Shown: positions 7,701-10,862 of the stretch, piece by piece | Position numbering within the stretch: the stretch's first letter is position 1 | Layout: each line of letters begins with the position of its first letter | From: an uncultured Eubacterium sp. | GTDB lineage: Bacteria; Bacillota_A; Clostridia; Lachnospirales; Lachnospiraceae | Reading direction: 5' to 3' | NCBI GenBank assembly: GCA_948759685.1 | Contig: CAQBGY010000082.1 | Span: 1 to 10,862, forward strand | Length of the DNA: 10,862 nt | Notes under the pieces: model-generated | Database searches by the model: none | Seen by the model: only the letters and a program-made list of their open reading frames with translations | Told to the model about the DNA's origin: nothing | Position numbers and translations under genes: made by a program

Positions 7701-10700
7701 ACCGCTTTTAAGGAGAACGCAGGAACGGAAGTCACTTCCGATATTTTATTCTTAAAGAAGCGTGACCGGATTATGGATTTAGAGCCGGACTGGGTACATC
7801 TTTCAGAAGATACAAACGGTATTGCCATGAACAGCTATTTTGCCGAACACCCGGAGATGATTATAGGAAAAATGGAGATGGTTTCCGGTCCCTATGGCAT
7901 GGAAAGCACCTGCCAGCCTGACACCACAAGACCCTTTGCGGAGCAGCTATCAGAAGCCATAAGCCGCATTGACGGGGAGATAGAGGAAGCGGAGCTTGAT
8001 GAGCTGGAAAGTGAAACGGCAGACCAGACAATCCCGGCAGACCCAAACGTGAAAAATTACAGCTTCTGCGTGGTGGACGGCAGTGTTTATTACCGTGAAA
8101 ATTCCGTGATGAAGCCCGTGGACATGAAAGACACCATGCTGGAACGCATCAAGGGCATGGTAGACATCAGGGACTGCACACAGGAGCTTATCCATGTGCA
8201 GTTAGAGGAATACCCGGATACTGTCATTCAGGAGAAGCAGGCGGAATTAAATTCGCTGTATGATATTTTCTCCAAAAAATACGGTCTTATCAATTCGCAG
8301 ACCAATAAGAGGGCGTTCAATCAGGACAGCAGCTATTGTCTTTTATGCTCCCTTGAAAGGACGGACGAGGAAGGGAAATTCATCGGCAAGGCGGATATGT
8401 TCACAAAGCGCACGATCAAGAAAGCGGAGGTTGTCACAAGCGTTGACACGCCAACCGAAGCCCTTGCCGTGTCGCTGTCGGAGAAAGCGAAAGTGGACCT
8501 TGACTATATGGCGGAGCTGTCAGGCAAAAGCATTGATACCATAAAAGAGGAACTGGCGGGGATCATCTTCCAGAATCCGGTAACAGACAAATGGGAAACA
8601 GCGGACGAATATTTAAGCGGCAATGTCCGTGATAAGCTGGAAACGGCAAAAGTCTATGCACAGAACCACCCGGAATATACCGTGAACGTGCAGGCGCTCA
8701 CGCAGGTGCAGCCCAAAGAGCTTGACGCAAGCGAGATAGAAGTGCGTATCGGCGCTACATGGGTAAAGCCGGAATACATTGAGGATTTCATGCGTGACAC
8801 TTTTGAAACGCCGCAGCACTTATTGAACCGGAATGTGATGGGCATACAGTTTTCCGGTGTGACGGGGCAGTGGAACGTGAAGGGCAAAAATGCGGATTAT
8901 GGAAATTCGCTTGTGAACATGACTTACGGAACGAGCCGCAGGAACGCCTACCAGATTTTGGAGGATTCGCTGAATTTAAAGGACAGCCGGGTATATGATA
9001 CCATAGAGGAGGACGGGAAAGAAAAAAGAGTCCTCAATAAAAAGGAAACCACCCTTGCGGCGCAGAAGCAGGATACCATACGGGAAGCATTCAGGGACTG
9101 GATTTTCCGTGACCCTGACAGGCGGCAGGATTTGGTGGCAAAATACAATAAGCTGTTCAATTCCACAAGACCGAGGGAATATGACGGGGCGCATTTGAAA
9201 TTCCCCGGCATGACACCGGACATTGAACTGAAACCGCACCAGAAAAACGCAGTCGCACACGTTTTATACGGGGATAACACCTTATTGGCGCACTGTGTCG
9301 GGGCGGGCAAGACCTTTGAGATGACAGCGGCGGCAATGGAGAGCAAACGGCTAGGGCTGTGCCAAAAGAGTTTATTTGTCGTGCCAAACCATTTAACGGA
9401 GCAGTGGGCAAGTGACTTTTTACGCCTTTATCCCGGCGCTAATATTTTAGCAGCCACAAAGAAAGATTTTGAGCCTGCGAACCGGAAGAAATTCTGTTCA
9501 AGGATAGCAACAGGTGATTATGACGCAGTTATCATCGGACATTCGCAATTCGAGAAAATCCCGCTTTCACAGGAACGGCAGGCGGCAATCATTGAACGGC
9601 AGATAGACGAGATTGAAACTGCAATCGTTATGGCAAAAGCCGATAACGGGGAACGCTACACCATCAAACAGATGGAAAAATCAAGGAAATCGCTTGAGGC
9701 AAGGCTTGACAAGCTCAACGACACCACACGCAAGGACAATGTAGTGACTTTTGAGCAGCTTGGCGTTGACAGGCTCTTTGTAGATGAGAGTCATTTTTAT
9801 AAAAACCTTTTCTTATACACAAAAATGCGCAACGTGGCAGGCATCGCACAGACGGAAGCACAGAAATCAAGCGATATGTTTGCAAAATGCCAATACCTCG
9901 ATGAAATAACCGGGGGAAAAGGCGTAACTTTTGCGACAGGAACGCCTATTTCTAACAGCATGACGGAGCTTTACACCAATATGCGATACCTTCAGTATGG
10001 CACGTTACAGAAACTTGGGCTTGGGCATTTTGACAGTTGGGCTTCCTCTTTTGGCGAAACGCAGACGGCGATAGAATTAGCACCGGAGGGAACAGGCTAC
10101 CGGGCAAAAACAAGGTTTGCAAAGTTTTTTAATTTACCGGAGCTTATCTCTTTATTCAAAGAAAGCGCAGACATTCAGACACCGGATATGTTAAACCTTC
10201 CCGTGCCGGAAGCGGAATATGAAAACGTGGTGCTAAAGCCGAGCGAATACCAGCAGGACATGGTTTCCTCGCTGGCAGACAGGGCAGAGGCAGTGCGTGA
10301 CCGTAAAGTGGACGCTGCGGTTGATAATATGTTGAAAATCACAAATGACGGAAGAAAACTGGCGCTGGATCAGCGTCTAATCAACGATATGCTTCCTGAT
10401 GCGGAAAATTCAAAAGCAAGCGTCTGTGTGGAAAAAGCGTTTGAGATATGGGAGCAGACAAAGGCGCAGAAGTCCACCCAGCTCATTTTTTGTGACTTAT
10501 CGACACCGAAAGGCGATGGAACATTTAATGTATATGAGGACATAAAAAACAAACTGACGGAGAAGGGAGTACCACCAGAGGAAATAGCGTTCATACATGA
10601 GGCGAATACGGAAACAAGGAAAGCGGAGCTGTTCGGGAAAGTAAGAAGCGGGCAGGTTCGTTTTTTATTAGGCTCTACACAGAAAATGGGCGCAGGTACA

Positions 10701-10862
10701 AACGTGCAGGACAGACTGATAGCATTACACCACCTTGATGTGCCGTGGCGTCCTTCCGACATTGAACAGCAGGAGGGGCGTATTTTAAGGCAGGGCAATA
10801 CGAATGACAAAGTTAAGATTTTCCGTTATGTAACAGAAAGTACGTTCGACAGCTACTCATGG
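1713..10862 (+). CDS. Giant polyvalent N6-methylase / SNF2 helicase protein of an ICE (3' end outside window)
   Basis: One uninterrupted frame of 3050 codons, still open at the right edge. The start at 1713 follows AGGAGG (1701-1706) by 6 nt. Order of parts: residues ~1-90 resemble the ArdC N-terminal domain (YPFEDQMLIYAQRPDA, VNRGAKGIALF); ~270-460 is a disordered linker, of which ~340-457 overprints tnpV; QLDLF at 610-614 matches the beta-clamp motif; paired modules lie at ~657-749 and ~877-970; a DUF3849-like block at ~1001-1098 (NFDGYRLPKGTAENVIKEYG); accessory modules follow to ~1710. A methylase domain comes next, with motif I EPAMGIGNFFG (1860) and motif IV NVPF (1924). Then an SNF2-type helicase: Walker A GAGKT (2530), DESH (2691), TGTPISNS (2742) and motif VI QQEGRILRQGN (3019), all intact. 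The architecture recalls phage P1 DarB and other polyvalent proteins, suggesting modification or remodelling of transferred DNA in the recipient. Substrate and activity are inference. Motif IV carries Val where NPPF is usual. Confidence 0.93.
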   Translation, partial: MAGEYLVSKKYHEISILAKETAGQVSKNGEEWAKYLTTAARLYRYPFEDQMLIYAQRPDAKACALMETWNEKMFCWVNRGAKGIALFDRESERPRLKYVFDVSDVHKARRIGKDPYLWEIREEHKDTVLAQLEKTYGATDKDNSFESRLIEIAGRIAEDYYKEILSDMTYAKENSFLEELDDLNVGLRLRETLSTSIAYTLLSRCGADMDLWKDELNFDYISEFNTAEVLSVIGNATTDMCRPLLMEIGKTVAAYDRNIARQKASNKAKEKADKVHTDTREKNPQENQSENFGKFSLANAPEPRYNALKRESVLQTRTDIPIYVTGEQTHKNIETEGIAYGTDIREERGLSDTKPDTGQRAGGTADQVRSDAQEIPDGTTEGDLQRDADDGQVESALSGSAETGRGENGLPDGADGEIGGSGRSAESSRPDEMGGEDERNQALGGGNRTDGAGIQPVNNDAQPNMETEKPDNGEGNSLSGSFLQNLQFAGDSMELQKGILCADTFLIHKRPEIAGYFAMEQDTRLQTEYLKNSFHMEEYTELDIGEVRAGYCADEDGLTMWKGHYLTREAEARISWEDARFYVNSYMEDGVYLLPGEKAEQIDTGGIYQQLDLFSMFSEQVGGIAAKEAEQGVIPAEKEKPELPKNVLPKEQLDTILRSGGGRDNSRKRIYAKYQQGKTPEEMAEFLRKEYKITGKGFEFEGKQLSVWFNEQGMTAGYGTSALENPKFTMSWQEIEKEIRSQVESGAYMGANEAYLVDEVERGRIADRLYFFFRDGMGELPEGLELKATNYPDSHAKLVALLSTPEGVDMAASYMDKALAQLETGEKKLRFRSLMPKEELRAELDNLLLIRKTFPAADHVEVKKEDFITQDEIDHSLGRGSGFKHGSFRIYDYFMEGHDSKEAADFLKHEYGTGGCSHALAGSDHSWEDHDFKGIKLEKGSIMKPYAEVLLSWKVVEKRIRRLIQEDKYLSPKGKEAYAEYKEEQAQKALEQAQEQMECDTKVSCKDAIDRAIAENFDGYRLPKGTAENVIKEYGVDRVSYVLANTVMHRRQEERISPENKEWAKSVEPYAMYESRDIVAASHPAILNGFINQTRKYIEREKELEALAEPQEQEQAVENDTPDISDGELDWHIVHDMDDDNGQPAEWAAKLPNGEFLWIDKETEGYALYNTHHTDASPLSVSETLDGAKENGEDYAKEFAAVPVKEAEKVIVALESSEDFAEPKIGFYTHHYSDGREGVRYRLVTQGEDGLLIPYPEHNRFFLNRELAQEYIDSHADVIDVIGYDEIVVQSMQEQSAYKRAQEGKETSGHDVNPSARQKDLRSDDTISINGQECVKTDEWKSGDDVYVLGNSVVDSDFFYVEVNGNTHFEYDHKPDREEIEEDYLNLEVIRDIDRHEAEVFSRFEGSDNFPDMDAAEARRKLESGEAAKEAEAMLAFAEQVAKENEVETYKRFSVTETSDAFAPGEDFAVWDDIRDEYFHESDGTVRTFATAEETEEYLHQVEKETDRQETAEWAYVERVKAEAGMETSGHDVNHSALQNDLKPDYRVGNTVYIDNKPYEITRTDDWNVEIMDRSLFNPPRRLESRENFAKLLRQDERNAHLFMPEEKEPDQTGYTTETVKVYPGEKNNLPYDVAVEKLHFGEPEKAEPGKQDYKVGDTVTIEGTEFIIENISDREVQLRDPKLLYPIFRAESRENFERLMAKETENAMPVQPVTTKQAEPKKAAQIDKSNAVNFHITDDALGIGESKAKEGFSPKEKFRRNIEAIRTLEKIEGENRTATPEEQKILSQYVGWGGLADAFDESRSAWAGEYRELKSLLSDAEYASARESTLNAHYTSPVIIRSIYEALENMGFAKGNVLEPAMGIGNFFGMLPEKMQESRLYGVELDGITGRIAKQLYPNANIKISGFEKTDYPNDFFDVAVGNVPFGQYKVSDRQYDKNNFLIHDYFFAKTLDKVRPGGVVAFVTSKGTMDKKSPEVRKYLAQRAELLGAVRLPNTAFKENAGTEVTSDILFLKKRDRIMDLEPDWVHLSEDTNGIAMNSYFAEHPEMIIGKMEMVSGPYGMESTCQPDTTRPFAEQLSEAISRIDGEIEEAELDELESETADQTIPADPNVKNYSFCVVDGSVYYRENSVMKPVDMKDTMLERIKGMVDIRDCTQELIHVQLEEYPDTVIQEKQAELNSLYDIFSKKYGLINSQTNKRAFNQDSSYCLLCSLERTDEEGKFIGKADMFTKRTIKKAEVVTSVDTPTEALAVSLSEKAKVDLDYMAELSGKSIDTIKEELAGIIFQNPVTDKWETADEYLSGNVRDKLETAKVYAQNHPEYTVNVQALTQVQPKELDASEIEVRIGATWVKPEYIEDFMRDTFETPQHLLNRNVMGIQFSGVTGQWNVKGKNADYGNSLVNMTYGTSRRNAYQILEDSLNLKDSRVYDTIEEDGKEKRVLNKKETTLAAQKQDTIREAFRDWIFRDPDRRQDLVAKYNKLFNSTRPREYDGAHLKFPGMTPDIELKPHQKNAVAHVLYGDNTLLAHCVGAGKTFEMTAAAMESKRLGLCQKSLFVVPNHLTEQWASDFLRLYPGANILAATKKDFEPANRKKFCSRIATGDYDAVIIGHSQFEKIPLSQERQAAIIERQIDEIETAIVMAKADNGERYTIKQMEKSRKSLEARLDKLNDTTRKDNVVTFEQLGVDRLFVDESHFYKNLFLYTKMRNVAGIAQTEAQKSSDMFAKCQYLDEITGGKGVTFATGTPISNSMTELYTNMRYLQYGTLQKLGLGHFDSWASSFGETQTAIELAPEGTGYRAKTRFAKFFNLPELISLFKESADIQTPDMLNLPVPEAEYENVVLKPSEYQQDMVSSLADRAEAVRDRKVDAAVDNMLKITNDGRKLALDQRLINDMLPDAENSKASVCVEKAFEIWEQTKAQKSTQLIFCDLSTPKGDGTFNVYEDIKNKLTEKGVPPEEIAFIHEANTETRKAELFGKVRSGQVRFLLGSTQKMGAGTNVQDRLIALHHLDVPWRPSDIEQQEGRILRQGNTNDKVKIFRYVTESTFDSYSW
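2576..2603. repeat. 12-bp perfect inverted repeat with 4-nt loop
   Basis: AAGTGAAAATTT (2576-2587) and AAATTTTCACTT (2592-2603) are perfect reverse complements separated by TGGC. The palindrome lies inside the giant gene, in its variable linker, and its right arm overlaps the -35 element of the putative nested promoter. It could be an operator, an end of the captured tnpV unit or an in-frame palindromic insertion. No T tract follows, so it is not a terminator for the + strand. Confidence 0.75.
2602..2630 (+). promoter_or_regulatory. Putative sigma-A promoter for nested tnpV
   Basis: A perfect -10 box TATAAT (2625-2630) lies 17 nt after TTGCAA (2602-2607), which matches the -35 consensus at four of six positions. 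Transcription would begin near 2637, leaving a leader of about 94 nt before tnpV. A 6-bp inverted repeat, CACGCT (2620-2625) and AGCGTG (2638-2643), flanks the -10 region and might bind a regulator. Caution: the -10 bases also encode Tyr-Asn of the giant protein, so the match could come from coding constraint. Confidence 0.5.
2717..2722 (+). promoter_or_regulatory. Shine-Dalgarno of nested tnpV
   Basis: GGAGGG, 8 nt before the ATG at 2731. The spacing and strength equal those of the standard genes in this window. It decides the start: the same frame opens at TTG 2725, but that codon is only 2 nt from the SD. Confidence 0.7.
2731..3084 (+). CDS. tnpV: TnpV-like transposon-encoded protein, nested in the giant gene in another frame
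   Basis: A 117-aa protein with the hallmarks of the TnpV family (Pfam TnpV), known from Tn4451-type and other clostridial mobile elements and without a proven function. Seen here: the N-terminal block MELTYEKNGDYLIPNL, the central TKYGLMHRKYLMEQ, and the C-terminal blocks MAKSEGVDEALKAADQMKWV and MNAIRHSAEE ending in LTELVY. Length is typical and nothing is missing. The gene lies wholly inside the giant gene, same strand, shifted by one base. It has its own SD (2717-2722), a candidate promoter (2602-2630) and a terminator-like hairpin 33 nt after its stop. Codon use differs from the host gene: 13 of 14 leucines are CTG, whereas the host frame mixes CTT, CTG and TTA. The host frame reads the same DNA as a Gly/Asp/Glu/Arg/Ser-rich linker almost without hydrophobic residues, which suggests that tnpV is the older frame and the linker was overprinted on it. 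Confidence 0.82.
   Translation: MELTYEKNGDYLIPNLIPDSEPEEPLTKYGLMHRKYLMEQRRGIYSGMLMTGRLKAHCLEVQKQAEERMDFLTGQMAKSEGVDEALKAADQMKWVAKMNAIRHSAEETVLTELVYSL
3118..3160 (+). terminator. Intrinsic-terminator-like hairpin after tnpV, inside the giant gene
   Basis: AGCCGGATAATG (3118-3129) pairs with CATTGTCCGGCT (3142-3153) over 12 bp with one T-G wobble and a 12-nt loop. C and six T follow (3155-3160), and four A precede the core, as in bidirectional terminators. It begins 33 nt after the tnpV stop and so fits as that gene's terminator. The giant frame runs through it without a stop. Ribosomes translating the giant protein would be expected to keep the hairpin from forming. Confidence 0.65.
3681..3959 (+). 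repeat. Internal protein module, copy 1 of a divergent pair
   Basis: It encodes a ~93-residue module: LRSGGGRDNSRKRIYAKY, then a helix (PEEMAEFLRKEY), KGFEFEGKQLSVWF and a closing helix before the residues AYM. It shares its order of elements with the module at 4341-4622 (LGRGSG, RIYDYF, ADFLKHEYG, KGIKLEKGS, then a closing helix), so the two look like an ancient duplication. Similarity is at protein level only. Confidence 0.55.
4341..4622 (+). repeat. Internal protein module, copy 2 of a divergent pair
   Basis: The second copy of the module at 3681-3959. Key residues: LGRGSGFKHGSFRIYDYF, AADFLKHEYGTGGCSHAL and WKVVEKRIRRLI. The GTGG-CSHA turn present here is shortened in copy 1. Modules of this kind recur in ICE helicase-methylase proteins; their role is unknown. 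Confidence 0.55.
5628..5678 (+). repeat. In-frame palindromic coding repeat, copy 1
   Basis: A 51-nt unit that matches 6291-6341 at 46 positions and encodes ETSGHDVNPSARQKDLR. It contains a small palindrome, GACAT-G-ATGTC, and then a stem AATCCTTCTGC (5649-5659) / GCAGAAGGATT (5663-5673) with loop AAG. With one bulged base the stem extends to TCA/TGA. It sits at a boundary between accessory modules of the giant protein. Confidence 0.8.
6291..6341 (+). repeat. In-frame palindromic coding repeat, copy 2
   Basis: The second copy, 663 nt downstream and in the same reading frame, encoding ETSGHDVNHSALQNDLK. The stem is AATCATTCTGCA (6312-6323) / TGCAGAATGATT (6325-6336) around a single T. Relative to copy 1, base 26 of the unit changes C to A and its partner, base 42, changes G to T, so pairing is kept. 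The other three differences fall in or next to the loop (two) or at the right edge (one). Confidence 0.8.
6345..6518 (+). repeat. Tandem accessory module, copy 1
   Basis: It encodes a ~58-residue module beginning DYRVGNTVYIDNKPYEI and containing LESRENF. It aligns without gaps to 6669-6842, with about 23 identities in 56 residues. At DNA level AGCAGGGAGAACTTTG is identical in both copies. It starts directly after palindromic repeat copy 2. The short beta-rich pattern with the VGDTV-type motif is common in linkers of such proteins; function unknown. Confidence 0.7.
6669..6842 (+). repeat. Tandem accessory module, copy 2
   Basis: It begins DYKVGDTVTIEGTEFII and contains AESRENF at exactly the same distance (39 codons) as in copy 1, an offset of 324 nt. 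It lies just before the N-terminal edge of the methylase domain. Confidence 0.7.

Noticed and set aside
10370..10810. 146-codon minus-strand frame opposite the helicase domain
   Set aside because: It is a Ser/Cys/Phe-rich antisense shadow. The sense strand there encodes conserved SNF2 motifs.

Overview
The window is part of an integrative and conjugative element (ICE) of the Tn1549/CTn5-like type found in gut Clostridia, most likely Lachnospiraceae. The evidence is gene content (topoisomerase III tail, small ICE proteins, XRE regulator, giant methylase-SNF2 helicase, TnpV), strong AGGAGG-type ribosome sites and moderate GC. Host genus and element name are inference. All supported genes are on the + strand and no integrase, relaxase or attachment site is visible.

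Layout: 1-461 is the 3' end of a topoisomerase III gene with a four-cysteine zinc ribbon. 464-979 encodes a small protein with an N-terminal membrane segment. 980-1064 is the only sizeable gap and holds a stem-loop. Then come a 90-aa conserved-type ICE protein (1065-1337), a 116-aa XRE regulator (1351-1701) and a giant gene (1713 to beyond the right edge, at least 3050 codons). The last three are tightly packed: each downstream Shine-Dalgarno (SD) sequence overlaps or abuts the preceding stop codon, which suggests translational coupling. The giant protein appears to combine an ArdC-like N-terminus, a long variable linker, several accessory modules (two of them duplicated), an N6-adenine-methylase-like domain and an SNF2-type helicase. 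This resembles the polyvalent, DarB-like proteins thought to act on incoming DNA during transfer.

The most unusual part is inside the giant gene. A complete tnpV-like gene (2731-3084) lies in another frame of the same strand, with its own SD, a good match to a sigma-A promoter upstream (2602-2630) and an intrinsic-terminator-like hairpin with a T6 tract downstream (3118-3160). The host frame stays open across all of it and reads this stretch as a Gly/Asp/Glu/Arg-rich linker. The simplest reading is that a small autonomous cassette was captured in frame and is now dual-coding.

Further along, two 51-nt near-identical direct repeats (5628-5678 and 6291-6341) lie in the same frame. Each contains a strong palindrome, and the copies differ by a compensated base-pair change. 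They behave like in-frame palindromic insertion elements, similar in principle to Rickettsia palindromic elements. A separate 12-bp perfect inverted repeat (2576-2603) ends at the promoter of the nested gene. A consensus beta-clamp-binding pentapeptide (QLDLF) is encoded at 3540-3554.
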